Assembly (NCBI GenBank): GCA_964036275.1
Contig: OZ038438.1
Location: 16,909,720 to 16,973,719 of the forward strand
Direction of reading: 5' to 3'
Source: Litoditis marina
Lineage: Eukaryota > Nematoda > Chromadorea > Rhabditida > Rhabditidae
Length of the DNA: 64,000 bases
In this document: in pieces, positions 52,201-64,000 of the stretch
How positions within the stretch are numbered: position 1 is the first letter of the stretch
How the letters are laid out: every line of letters begins with the position of its first letter
Program-made: the position numbers and the translations under genes
The notes under the pieces: generated by a model
Told to the model about the DNA's origin: nothing
Databases searched by the model: none
What the model saw: only the letters and a program-made list of their open reading frames with translations

Positions 52201-55200
52201 AAACGCCATGATTGCACTATAATTTCATCAGAACTGGCGAAAACGAAGATTGGTCTCATCCCACTCGGGATAGACTTCCATAAATTCATACTCATTCAAA
52301 TTCAAACTATAACTAACACTGCTGTGCTCCTTTTCCAATCCGTGAAAGTTATCCATCTCACTTGGTGCACGCGACCCATCCTTACATTTGGCATCCTCAC
52401 TATCGCTGCGCATCTGAACGAAAAAACAGATACGTATATAAAATGTGATTGAATCAACCTGAACTGAGAAAAACTAATTCTAAATGAATACCTCTGCCGT
52501 AGGGTTTGAGTCTATTTTCATCGAGGGGCGAAAGATGATACGGTATTTTAGCATTACCGAAGTTACCGTCTTTCGGGTTTACAATTGAAATAGCGATCTA
52601 ATCAATGATAATGAAATGCCCAACTTACCTCGTCGTCGTTATCTTCTTCTCCACTAGAATTCTCCTTGATTACACGACGGTACCTCTTCGTCTTCTCGGA
52701 GGCAGAGCATCGCTTTTTATCCAGCGTATCCTGAAACTTCAAGAAGTAGTACGAGATCATACACGGAGAAAACACAACCAACACCGTATGAAAGTAATTT
52801 TCAAAAACGTGATCTCCCAGAACAGCGGAATTTCCAACAAATCAGATCACAGCTTGTGAACTGATACTCTTTGTTGTAAGCTATCGCATTGAGTATGTGG
52901 AGTAGTTATCGCCGGCAAGAAATATCATGAACAGCGAAAACTCCAAAACCTTTTGTTCCTATAGTTCACACCATTCCTACTGAGACTCCTACAGTAACCT
53001 TACAAAATTTCCCAAGGCTGTTGTGAAGCTGAAAGTTTAGTTCCGCAAAAATCCACTTCAAAAAATTCGTATATTTACTGTCTCTGAGTACAAGAATGAG
53101 GTGCAACAATCCTTGGAAGTTTTGAAATCCTACTGTAGAAGTATGAATAGGAATGAAAAAGACTATACCTTAGAGGTTCGAAGCACGTGACCATTTTCCC
53201 TATCACAACTGCGAGATGCTGCCGGCGTACCAAATTTGTAGTTCCCCTTTTGCGTCTTCTCCACCTAAAAATAGTCAATGCAGTTCAATTATACGAAGTA
53301 CTAGTATATAGATAGAAGCTGTTAGCTTGAGCACAAGGAAGGAAAAAGAGGGAACAACATTAACTTTTTTTATGATGTGCAAAGCAAAGCTACTAGCGCA
53401 TTAGTGAGTTAAGTGGAGATCGCAAAGTGGTGAACGTATAAGATCATGTCATGGAATAACCCCAGCTTGACACAATTGAACCAAACTCCCCAACACATAT
53501 TGAAAACTATGTTTGCAAGCTTTTTAGGTGAATTCCATGTATGAGTACCACGTCGACTTCGACTAGGACATGAGGTTTTAGGCGAGAACAATACAATACT
53601 AACAAGAGACGGAAAACACAGACTAAGGTGGTGGTGAGTGGAATACACACTTTGACAAACTTCAATGGTACCTTCTTGAGTACCAGGACCGGAATCGAGT
53701 TGGAAGGATCTAGGTTGGAGGCGTCGAGAGAGGTCTCGGCTTCGAGGCCGTTCTCTTCCTCTCTGAGATGGCGAGAGCCAGAAGAGGTCGACGGGAGGGC
53801 AGCAGAGTCTCGGGCCTGTCACACAAATTGGTTGGATAAATGTTGTAACCAACAATTAACAAGAAACCGCAACTAATTCCAGTTTTTCATAGAAATCTAA
53901 GGATTCGTAAGAGGAGTGTGAGCTACAATTACATTAATTAGCGTACCTTTTTATTTTGCGATGATGAAGGTAGATCTTCGTCGGAACTGGGATCCATAGC
54001 ATCAACGTCGCTCAAGTAGCTATTCACTCGCTTCTTAGGCGACTTTCGAATATCCAGCTGGAATAATGAGTTGTCCTGACAAATAACATAAAATGAACCT
54101 CAAGTGTGCTCAAAACTATCACTGTCATTCGTTTTACAATACACTTTATCGAATACGAAACTAAGTTAATATCTCTGAAGCAAATATAACATCACTATAA
54201 CATAAGTAGGTCGAATTATGTCTTATGTGTGTTATAGAAATCCTTTTTCGATGTTATAGAAATCCTTTTCCGAATGTGTCCAACTGCGTACTTTTAAATA
54301 AAAAGCTCGGGCCGCATTCGTTCTCAATCACTTTCATAAACCAACAGGTGTCCTCAGAAAACCTCAAGTCTCCATTTTCAGACTCGCGATTCGTGCAAAT
54401 GCGGCTGCCGAAGTATGATAACAAGTTATGGGGTGCTAGCTTACAACCCCAATAAACCAACCTCCATGAGATCGTGATTCAAGATGGTGTCCACATAATT
54501 ATCCATTATTTGTGAGAGATTCTTATCAAAATCAGGAGCGTCGATTGATGGCAAATCTTTTTCTGCATCGAGAGCCTCTAGCATCACTGTCGACAGATTA
54601 ATAGATTAGAATATAGCATAATCGGGTTAAGGTAGATGCGTGCACCGCAATTTCTGTGCGCTTTTGTGTTCGACAGAGAAACTTAACCGCTTTTAGTGAT
54701 TATCTTCATTACTAACATTCGAAAAATCGAAAATTCCCCAGAAAGGTAGGTATATATACCACAGTGACCATACAGTAAACAAGATAAATGTTGCTAACTC
54801 CTCGCGGTGAAGGCAACCCACTTTAATCATTCAATTAGAGTTTTACATATTCCAGATGTAAAAAAAAACTCACAATGCCACCTTTCGAAACGTTCACACT
54901 CGGGATTTACCAAATCTCTGATAGTTCCTTCATTCAACAAGTTTCGACGAGTTTGATGCCTGAAAGCAAATAAATAAAAAGTTTGGAACAGTTCAACAGT
55001 TGCATTTGATTTATAGATGCTAACATGTACAATGTATGAATATCGACTTCCTCCGAAGAGTGATGTTTCATGGATAATCTAGAACTCACCATTGCGCTAA
55101 ACTGAGTCCGTACTGCCCCAGTGGCCCTCGAATAAAGAACCGATCGAAGTATTCAGATGCTTCGTGTGGAGTCCTTCCAGATTTCATCAAGTTGACGATC

Positions 55201-56006
55201 TCCCCCCTGAAAAACTAGATGTCGTGCAAAGTGACCCGAAACGATCTCACTATATTTGGCTGAGGTTATTGATAGCTGTCAAGTAGAAGATTTCAGGATT
55301 ATTATTTCTCAACTCCGACGATGGATTATGCATCGAAGCAAATTCATAGATACAACTCGTCGATTTAATACATCAACGCAAGCTACGAAACGTCCACTTA
55401 CCAATTGCCTAATTTGAATCGATGAGCAGCAACCAACAGATTGGCCTCCTCCATGCAACCCCAGCTTCCGCGAACATCGAACGTAGCTTTACCAACCGTA
55501 TCGATTAGTTCATAGTTGTGACCACGCTTATGCTTGCCCACTTCGGCTCCCATGCGAAAGCACTACAATACAAAAACAATCATTTTGCTGGCAATTTCCT
55601 AATTCAGACATCAAGGTAAGTAAATCACACGGACAGTAACTACAGAGGGGACGAGAATGAACGAAGTTTTTATATATATATCGAATAGAGTAAGTTTCAG
55701 AGGCCCTTTCATTGGAATTTTAATACTATCCGTAATCAATTTGAATGTTTCAATACAGCACATAAGTAAGCAACAATCCTTTTTAAAACTTGGAGTGGGT
55801 CATAGTCTCGTCTATCATGAATCTTTGAAAATGCTAGCGATTGGAAGATAATACATAGGCTACGATAAGATACGACTTGCAAAATTTACCTGAATGCATA
55901 GAAATACCGGACATTCCCCGCACTTGATATGTACTTGACGCTGGATTAAAAGGGTGCAACAAGCACAGTCCACTAGTTCTTCTGCTTCTTCTGGTGGGAC
56001 CGCCAT
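49282..56006 (-). CDS. ada-2: Transcriptional adaptor ADA2 (SAGA/ATAC-type HAT complex subunit)
   Basis: Seventeen exons join in phase: 56006-55890, 55562-55402, 55206-55090, 54959-54874, 54586-54462, 54075-53947, 53815-53672, 53264-53169, 52730-52629, 52413-52318, 52082-51879, 51749-51591, 51260-51148, 50765-50678, 50128-49999, 49648-49507 and 49345-49282 (TAG), giving 690 residues. Residues about 14-70 form a ZZ zinc finger (CACC, CGEC, FLCIQCF, then GHNYELID) and about 75-130 a SANT domain (WGCMEEANLL, LGNWGEIV, ASEYFDRFF). Residues about 160-459 are an acidic, Ser/Lys-rich low-complexity insert. The ADA2 core then resumes with LGYNADRDEFEM, the acidic ESFNEAE block, YERTLAARAARRN and the helix ITKLRELQMKGVTSL. 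The protein stops soon after; no C-terminal SWIRM domain is seen. ADA2 holds the GCN5 acetyltransferase on nucleosomes in the nucleus. The exon 14 donor would be GC. Confidence 0.93.
52153..52226. repeat. Perfect 34-bp hairpin in ada-2 intron 10
   Basis: Arms 52153-52186 and 52193-52226 are exact reverse complements around a 6-nt loop ATTGAA. The left arm begins GAAATTATAGTGCAATCATG. In RNA it would form a long stem close to the 5' splice site. Confidence 0.9.
52960..53167. repeat. MITE-like element, family E copy 2 (ada-2 intron 8)
   Basis: It is collinear with 3751-3971 at both ends (ATAGTTCACACCATTCCTACTGAGACTCCTACAG split into shorter shared blocks; right end ATTCCTA/TAGGAATGAAAAAGACTATA). 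Its right end coincides with the splice donor of ada-2 exon 8. Confidence 0.75.
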
Positions 56007-56669
56007 AACAGCTGATCTGAACGAGTAGTTCGGATAATATGAGTAATGTGCAACAAATAAGTCCAAGAAAGGCGAGGAAACATGCTCGAACTTAAAATCC
56101 GAAAAAGAACCATAAAATATCGATATTTGTAACAAAACGAATGTACAATGTATAGAATGATATGAACATTATTTTAGCCTCAAGGTGTTTGTTATTATTC
56201 AAATCGGCTGGCGTTGCGATTTATAACCGCGACGCGACCGTGACGCGTGTCATTAGTTCGCGTTTTCCGCAACAGGACAACGCAGCTAATAGAAGGAATA
56301 TGCTGTGCAATTCATAGTTTCAATAATGGCTCGTAATACTATGCTGGAAATGTTCCAGAGAGTTAGCAACATTCCAGATCGAAACATGTTCTTGACAATG
56401 AATTACATCATAGAGAAACGAAACTCAAAAACAGCTCAGGCGTGAAAAACGAAGTGTGAATAACGGACAAACAAAATATAAAGTAGTACTATATCCAGAT
56501 TGTTCTCGAAAATTTGGCAAATTCCCAAGGAACCGCGAATTTCGTTAACCCTGCCAGTTAACCGTTAACCGGGTGTTAACCATTTTCCTATTAACCCTTA
56601 ATTAACCCTTTTTTCAACGTCTCTTGGGTGAAATTCGCGTATACCAAGTGGTTAACAGAATTTTAAAGA

Positions 56670-56772
56670 AGTATGTGGTCCGATGGCCACGCTTCAGTCC
56701 TTTAAACTGCAATACATTTTCCAATTGCAGTTCAAAGGACCGTTGACACGGGATTGGTCCACACAATCGTAC
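56670..56772. repeat. MITE-like element, family B copy 3
   Basis: It shares CTTCAGTCCTTTAAACTGCA, TTCAAAGGACCGTTGACAC and GGATTGGTCCACA with 21381-21498. The outermost bases are more diverged. Confidence 0.75.
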
Positions 56773-59700
56773 TGGCGCGGGTAACGAAAAACGCAGAATT
56801 CGCTCGAAAACTTAGCGTCTCTTGAGAGACGTTTTCTACTTCGAAGTGAAGTAGCTAGCCTCCGATTTATACGAAAATGCGAGATGAAACTCGGAACTTG
56901 GTTAGAAAAAAGTTTATCAAAAAAAGTGAGCGTAGATAGATGTTTCCTGGTCTGACTTATAGTGGTGGAGTTGTGTATTTTAATAGCTTACAGGTTGGAT
57001 GAGTTAATGGATAGGTTTCCGAAAAGAAGTGCCGGAGGGTGGAGGTCCACTTTTGAACTGGTTGAATCTACAGCCGAGTAAAAACCAATTAATCGAGCTT
57101 GGACTAGGATTTATTTCTAGGAAAGTGTTCTTGAGATCGACAACGCGCTCCTCTCCAACATGGGTTCGATTCCACTTATCAGAATATCAAGTAGCTGGTA
57201 TCTGTAGGGAACCCTATAAAGTTTTATTAGTTTAATATAATTATGTCTGAATAAATTCAAATAATGTCGGATTGTAAAAATAACCATCATGCCTAGTTTC
57301 TCATTCGCGGACTCTACTGAATCGATGAACAAGTATGTAGTATTTGATTATAGTAGTATAGAAACCGCTGATAAAGATTTCGTCAGACGATATAACTTTT
57401 GTTATTATAGTGAAAAACAATATGATTTCTGGTTTTAGTTTCAAGGTTCATTCGTCACATCGGAATTTCACTTTTTCATGACCGGATTTCAAAATATTCT
57501 TGTTTCTGCACGCTCTCAAGTATAGGGCTCGCTCTTTCCAAATCCATCCTATGTGGTGCACGTTGCTCTATCCCACCGTGTTTGTAGTTTTATCCCGTTG
57601 CTTTTCGGTCGAAATTTGATATAGTGTATATCGAGATCTAACTACACGGAGATTTGGTCACACCCTATATTTCCTCTCGCGGGTTACAGGAGAACGAACG
57701 CGACATCTTCTTATCGAAATTCAGTTAAACACTCTGGAAATTACCGCGCTTCCAACCAAATGTTTTCTATTTCGAATTGTGTAGAAGTCGCCAACCATTT
57801 GCGGGATAGGGGTGTTAATTTGTAACTGTAAGCCAACATCTGCTGTTCCGGTCTTTGTTTAAGGCATTTGGCGCCGCATCCCTGCTTTTCCACTCACATA
57901 TGCCAAATTTCCGGTCACATATGTCATAATTTGTATTCAGTTATTATTAAACAGATGCTTTCGCTTCCGCGTCCTTCCCATAACATTTTCCCTGCTTAAT
58001 GATGTGGCGCCGACTATGTACATATCCCTTCGAACTACGTTTTGTTGGAGTCTTATGAAAACTGGCCCTCGTATAAAAATCCGCTCACATCATGTATTTT
58101 TTCGTTCACAAAGTTTGTAGTTTCACTTTAGATCGTTTCTTTAAGTATTTGTTACATGTCAAAAAGCTCATGGACTGTTACAGTAGGAACTATATTTACG
58201 AGAAGTAGTCGAATTACGTAGCCAATTCTGTTATATAGGATGTGAAGAGAGATATGAAGTCAAACGATTAGTGAAAGTGCTCCAAGAAAAAAGTCAATGA
58301 ATTATAAAATTATATGATTTATTGGGAGCTAGGTATTTTATGATATTTCTCGGCCGATTATGGTCGCTCTTCGCCAAGCAAGGTGTATACGTGGGAACAA
58401 GAATACTTCAGGGGAAACACCGCTTCGTTCGCTCCGGAATTCTCTCTTTTTCTGGTCGAAACCTGAATATCGTGAACTACATGTGAATTGTGAACTTGCA
58501 TCAGTAAAACTAAAACAATCGCATTATTTCATATCTACCCAAAATTTTCACATACTCACTTATTTGGGATGATGTTGAGAAATTTTATCATTCAACAGAT
58601 ACCCTTATGTGAGTCTACATTGGTTTTGAGTAGGACTCATTTAGGGGGGGTAATTGAGTAGCTCTGCCACGATCTCATCTGTTTACGCTGTGCGATCTAT
58701 GGAAATCCGAGACATCTTTCCACTCCCGCGCACCAACTGTACTCGATTACACAGTATATTCTCCATTATTGTTCATCATTTCTTCATTATAGTACGTTTT
58801 CCAAACCCAATTCCCACCTTTTTGTGTGTTTAAGATCAAGAACACTGAAGAATAACTTGAAACGTCTGAATATGGTTGAGAGATATTGAACACTGCCGAA
58901 ATAGAAAGTTCATTTGCCATATTTCATCTGGTACAGAGATATCCATGAGTGAGGTGGAGGATAGTCACATAGAATTGTTTCAGTTTTCTAATTGAAAACG
59001 CATTACAAAGACTAAGTACACGGGACTGATGAAGTGATATGGACATGGCTGAGCGAGAGAGAGATGAGAGACAGCCAACGACCTGTTTGGAGCGACATTC
59101 TTTCTCAACCTACTACTCATACTATTGATTGTCTTTCATCTCTAACTGTTTTCTTGAACCATAACTTATTCATTGTTTTCGGTTTTGGAAGAAAGACATT
59201 GTGAAATCGTTTTATGATTATCTAACTCTCTATTAGGTACACAAATATTGTCTAGTCATGTCAATCGTTCAACAAAATGTTTTCCCCTTAGTTTGTATTA
59301 TAACCGGTTTATAACCAGAAAAGAAGAATTTTCTGTTACCATATTTCACCAAAATCACCAGTCCATACTAGTCCATACCACTGTCCATACCACTGTCTAA
59401 TTTGGTCGTTCGTAATCAGTTTGACTGATCTACAGTATGAAAAGGATCTGGTGTACTCACGACAGATTTTCATGTACTCTCGAGAAAAATTTTGTTGTTC
59501 CTGTGTTGGCTTTTAAGTTTATGCTTCGGTATCATTACAAATTTCGTTTTTGACGTGTAAAACTCTATTATTATAAAATTCGAAGGTCCCTCAGCCCTTC
59601 AAAACTCTCCTCTAACTGAATAAACTATTGTGGTTTTGGAATGGAAAAATTGATATTTTCACAATTTCAATTTTACTCTTGTCTCTTCTTTTCTCTAGTA

Positions 59701-59832
59701 TTTCAAGTTACCTTGGATTTGTCAGTTATCATTGAATCAGACGCATTTCTATTCGTGTGGTTTTTCGTCAAATTCTTGTGCAACTGACACATCTTATGAC
59801 CATCGTCATTCGCAGAAATAAACGTGAAACCT

Positions 59833-60015
59833 GGCACCGTAGCAAAGTCATGCAAGTGGTGAGCTCAACCTGACTGAGGACCTGATCACAGTCTGGCCAC
59901 TTAGTTGCCAACTTTGTATGTATAATAATAGTGCAGGTCACCCATATCTGAGAGAGGTGGTGACCAGATAGTTCAGCTCAAAGGTCACCTTTTCATGAGA
60001 CTTTGCTACGGTGCC
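59833..60015. repeat. Inverted-repeat element with exact 17-bp ends
   Basis: The ends GGCACCGTAGCAAAGTC and GACTTTGCTACGGTGCC are perfect complements. Interior pairs such as GGTGAGCTCAACC and GTTCAGCTCAAAGGTCACC continue the symmetry weakly. No coding frame. Confidence 0.8.
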
Positions 60016-60800
60016 TGTCCATTAGCAGATCGAGTCATGAGTTTCCAATGAACAAAAAATGGATTTCAAATAGAGCTTATCTGTTACATATCCTATCAAG
60101 TCTTTTATCAAAAACGTTTTGAATGGTTCGCGTGGGAATTCTCAATAACTATACTTTTATTTGTTTGTATACCATGAAATTGCTTTCAAATTATGCTTCC
60201 AAATTTTTTGATGAATGTAACTGTTGTTATTCATGAATTCCGCCTGTTACCTGCAGTTGACATGCACAAGATGTAGACAACTAGTCACACATTTTATATA
60301 TAAAACATTTATCTTCTCACATAGCATCGTTTTGGAGCGGTTATCATCATATATGCCGTAGACAATACAACCACAGTTCATCTTTATTCCATTCCTTTCT
60401 GAGAAAGTATCCCATCGCTCTTCAAGTTTCTTATAAACTGTTAAGATAGAAGCAAATGTGGTAAACGCTAAAAACACTGTTCAGAAAAATTCTATGTCAG
60501 TCAGAGTGTATTTATTTTTCATTTCAGCACACTGCACGCTTTTTTGATACCAGTGTAAATTCAAAAGAGATGTGTGAATGTCGAATTAAAACAAGTGAAA
60601 ATGTTGCTATAACAACTTGAAACTTGTATTTGCTTCATGCTCTGTTCTCGGTATCTTCCATTGTTCCGTTTCTGTTCCTTACACATTGATGTGTTCTATT
60701 TTTTTTTAGTTTTTCACGGTTTTCTTACACGTTCTACTCTAGATCGGACCAACGTCAAGAGTACCTACATTTGTGGAAATCGAAACATGTTTCATTAGTG

Positions 60801-63800
60801 ATGACCAGAATAACTTATTTTATACTCTCGATCTCAGCCGCCTTTTTCCCAGCTTCGGCAAATCTATGTGAGTTTATGAATTGTACATATATGAATTATA
60901 CATATTCGAATTCTACATATCCTTTCACCGAAGGAAGTCTATTTCGAAACAATCTTTCTAAATCCGTTACCTTCAGTAAAGAGGGGGGGGGGGTCGACAA
61001 ATCAACTTTGTTCGTATTAAGTTCATTTCGAGATTAGCTTTTATATGCGTATAATACCAAATTGCTGATAGATCTCATTTACGAAAACTCCCGAAAAGTG
61101 TGTAGTTTGTGAGTGTTGCTTTGAACGAAACGTAGAAAATTTGTTGAATGAAATTACGGACAGTAGTTTGATGTGTGTCTCAATATAAGCACATTTCCTT
61201 CAGACACTCCACGGTTTCACAAGTCGGAGAATTTACATCGAGAACTTTACTTGGGAGATAGGGTGAGTCAACAGGAACGAGAAACATATAAATTCTCTCG
61301 AGTAACGTGCTTTGAATGGCTCGAAATATTGAATCAGCCGTTTAAAAACCTTGACAATATAGTGCCAATGTCTGAAATGTAGTTTGATCTTGATACACGC
61401 ATAATTTCATGAATTTTGGTAGAAAAACAACGGGATCAAACAATAAACACAGCGAGTGAGAATGATATAAATCGTACAGGTTTTCCTTGGAAACCAGCAC
61501 AACGGTACATAGTTGAGTAAGAGTTATTTGTTCTCGTAACATGTCCTATTCGGGACACTCTTTCAAAAACTTCGTTTCCAGAACTTATCGTCGTATACAA
61601 TGAATGGCATGGTATTATCTAATTCAGCTCTCCCGCAGCTGGCGAAGTTTGCTTCATTTTCTCAAGCTAACTTTTTCCAGGAACGTCTCAGCTGCTATGC
61701 ACATTCACCCGCACAACTGACAGTGGACTGGTATAGAAATGGAAAACTATTGAACCTGAGTCAGACTTCACGAATTCGCGAGAATAGGCAACAGATGACA
61801 CTCGATATTACTAAGATAGAAGTATCCGATCAGGTTGGCATGCATTTGTTTGATAGAAAACACCAAATTAGTGTGCATCGAATGTGCAAAACTTCACTGA
61901 GGAAATAACAAGTGTTGAAATTCCGTTATATTTGCATAATTCAACCATTCATAAAAAAATCTGGTGTACAACTTCATACTGTTGAAACTTCACTTTCCGA
62001 TAGCAAACTTGTTTTTACCATACGCTGTGGATTCCTAACTGTTTGGAAAACTTCTAAGACGCTGGTAAGCTTATCTTAAAACCGTCAAATTTAATGAACG
62101 CAGTTCGTCATTAGAAAGCACTTGTCGAGAAAGAACCTCCAAATCAGTGACAAAAAGTATAGTTTGTGAGCATCTGCGTTGGTAAAACATTTCCGTTTCG
62201 GAGTTGTGTTATTAATAATCTTTTTAGGGTCTCTGGTCATGTAAAGTAAGAGATAAGTTTGGATCGAATGAACGGAATTTCACGGTGGAAATAATAGGTG
62301 AGTGCGTTTGTGATTCTGTAATGTCATTTCTGCATGGTTTGAGCGTTCTTTGGAAAGTGAAAATCTGTATTGCGAAGAATAGTTATCTGCCTTGCAGATT
62401 TTTCGACTTTCTTGCATGCGTGTGAATGTTTCAATTTACGTTTAACCTGTAATTGAGTGATTAATGTACTATTTAAATTAAAAACTCACGTAGAAATTGG
62501 AGATAATCCTCATTATTCCATCATGCATTTCTAGTGTGTTTACGAAATTTTATTGAAGTTACACAAAAATCCACTTCAATTGTAGAACTGTGATTGAACG
62601 AATGGTTTGTGCATGTGAGCATGTTTTCAGATTTCTGTCACTACTTCTTGAACTACGATATTCCTACTTACCGCATCCCGATGGAGTGTATCTGTATGTG
62701 GCGAGTGCGAAAGATTCGCAGAGTTGATGTTGACTATTCGGTGGCGACCACCGAGAACTGCGAGAAGTACAAGTCCCGTCTGGAGAAGCACTCCCGGCTA
62801 CGGAAGTACCCCTGCTTCGAACCGCCCTGTGACGCCAACGGAGTATCCCTCAAGTCCCCGCAACCAGTTATCCTGCATGCCATAGATTTGCGAGGTGTGC
62901 CACCAGAAACTATCTCTCTTTATTTGACATCAATGGTAGTATTTAGATCCAGTGAAACTGTTCGATTGGCTGTCAGAGAATAAATTCGCCGATGTTAGTC
63001 ACTTGCTTCCTCAACTGCTACCCTTTGACGAAATGTGGCGAATTAGATGGATGTTGAAGGGTTGGAATCAACTGAATGCGGCTGAAAAATTGAAGAGAGC
63101 TCGGAGGATCGTTAAATTACATAGTGAAAAGGCTGCCGGTATGAATCGACTTAAAACGATATTTAAGTTTGCAAGTACAATGACTAACGGCTCATCTTCC
63201 GCAAACAAGCGAGAAAACTAATGTTGAACTAAAAAATTGTAGTGGTGCTTTCAAATCTACCTGCAGATCCAACCAATTCAGTAGAACATTCTGAATGGAA
63301 TACAACATTTAAGGTTTCGTAAAGCAACAAGTGTGAAACTATTAACAAATACTTTCGCTCAACGGAAAACAATTTTCACTTTGTATTGAGCTCTAAGTTT
63401 TTGATACGTACCGTTGCTATTTCAAGAGAAAGAAAGGGAGGAAATGAAGGAAGATGAGAGCGATGAGCTAATTCTCGACACCTCCCCCGACACGAACCCC
63501 AGTGAGATTCGACCTTTCTTCTCTTCTTTCAACAACGTGTCCCGGGAGATAGAACAGGCCGTTCTCACCAAACCCGTCGGTTCGTTTTGAGTGTCCGTTT
63601 TTCTATTATTTTCATTTGTCAGGCATAAGTCATTCTGTCTCGTATTTATGCGTTTGTAGTTTGATTCATGTGAAATGTTAGCTTAATTTGAAAAACCTAT
63701 ATTTTTCAGTCCAAACAACAAAACTAAAATGTTATCACAACCTCTACAAGGTTATGGGAAGTCAGTAGCGTCTTAGAATTTCTGCCACGGAATGTTCTTG

Positions 63801-64000
63801 TTCATGTATCGGTCTGAACACGTCCATGTTTCAGCGAAAATCCCACAAGCACCCTACTTTGAAGACACGAATCGAACCGAGCAGAGTCTCGCTTCCCCCG
63901 CTGGGAGGACCATCAGACTAAACTGCAAGGGAGCTGGGGAGCCCACTCCTAATGTGAGCAACTTTTCTCTCTTGTTGCCACAGTTGTCACGGAAAATTGT
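60801..64000 (+). CDS. egl-15: FGF receptor (EGL-15-like), 5' part, runs off the window
   Basis: Exons 60801-60867, 61204-61262, 61681-61833, 62228-62297, then one of two cassette exons (62631-62894 or 62947-63138), 63427-63579 and 63835-63953 join in phase. The first encodes a signal peptide (MTRITYFILSISAAFFPASA). Exons 3-4 form Ig domain 1 (RLSCYAH, VDWYRNGK, GLWSCKVRD). The cassettes precede an acidic exon (EEMKEDESDELILD), the FGFR acid box. The last exon opens Ig domain 2 with APYFED and LNCKGAGEPTPN, the block that follows the acid box in FGFRs. Ig3, the membrane segment and the kinase lie beyond the end. FGFRs are cell-surface tyrosine kinase receptors for FGF; EGL-15 acts in sex myoblast guidance and fluid balance. 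An upstream in-frame TTG was not used as a start. Confidence 0.93.
62631..62894 (+). other. egl-15 cassette exon, 5A-like
   Basis: 88 codons, phase 1 at both ends, flanked by TTTTCAG and GTGTGC. It encodes a Cys-rich segment starting DFCHYFLNYDIP, with ECICMW, TENCEKY and KYPCFEPPCD blocks. It lies between Ig1 and the acid box, where C. elegans EGL-15 has exons 5A and 5B. Confidence 0.8.
62947..63138 (+). other. egl-15 cassette exon, 5B-like
   Basis: 64 codons, phase 1 at both ends, flanked by TATTTAG and GTATGA, only 52 nt after the other cassette. It encodes a helical, cysteine-free segment starting DPVKLFDWLSENKFADVSHL. Which cassette is 5A and which 5B is inferred from order and length only. 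Confidence 0.75.

Larger units (their letters stand above)
56007..60800. other. Divergent intergenic region between ada-2 and egl-15
   Basis: No gene supported over 4.8 kb. It contains a block of repeated GTTAACC/TTAACC motifs (56530-56660), a family B copy (56670-56772), a family F copy (57582-57670), GGCGCC-flanked DNA (57865-58015), and an inverted-repeat element (59833-60015). The frame from ATG 58360 (70 codons) has no other support. Promoters of both genes should lie here. Confidence 0.5.

Noticed and set aside
53409..53855. 148-codon minus-strand frame over ada-2
   Set aside because: It overlaps ada-2 exon 7 in a different frame and reads through its splice sites.
58360..58572. 70-codon plus-strand frame with ATG
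   Set aside because: There is no splice acceptor, no homology cue and no poly(A) signal; chance is likely.

Overview
The window is nuclear DNA from a nematode. Split genes with GT-AG introns of about 50 to 1500 bp encode families that together point there: a SNG-1-like synaptogyrin, an EGL-15-like FGF receptor with nematode-type cassette exons between Ig1 and the acid box, a small MSP-domain (SSP-like) sperm-type protein, a two-domain SCP/TAPS (CAP) secreted protein, a DEG/ENaC channel and an ADA2 coactivator. The genus cannot be fixed by eye. All gene models here were built by chaining exons whose splice sites and reading phases agree; none has transcript support.

Layout. 1-10035 is gene-poor, with one weak hypothetical minus-strand exon set (2500-3032), several short inverted-repeat (MITE-like) elements and a perfect 62-nt palindrome. 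10036-12676 (minus) is a class A peptide GPCR whose N-terminal exon is unresolved. 12677-17634 is repeat-rich intergenic DNA. 17635-19845 (plus) is synaptogyrin. 20741-22177 (minus) is a small secreted thrombospondin-type-1 cysteine-rich protein. 25764-30225 (plus) is a 13-exon double-CAP protein. 31545-36075 (minus) is a DEG/ENaC channel, tail-to-tail with the CAP gene. 37623-38566 (minus) is a 113-residue MSP-domain protein. 40040-40479 may be a tiny two-exon gene. 40738-42540 is a composite repeat block (193-bp inverted repeat, a 130-bp tandem array full of TGACGTCA palindromes, and a dispersed repeat). 43731-47874 (plus) is an unrecognised but phase-consistent gene. 49282-56006 (minus) is a 17-exon ada-2 gene. 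60801 to the window end (plus) is the 5' half of an egl-15/FGFR gene, divergent from ada-2.

The genes form no pathway or operon; they are ordinary neighbours. From memory, sng-1 and egl-15 are both on the X chromosome of C. elegans, so this may be X-derived sequence. The most interesting signals are the conserved pair of alternative egl-15 exons, repeated use of a non-consensus GTTCGT 5' splice site in three unrelated genes, GC-AG type introns, a MITE whose end acts as an ada-2 splice donor, and several long inverted repeats.
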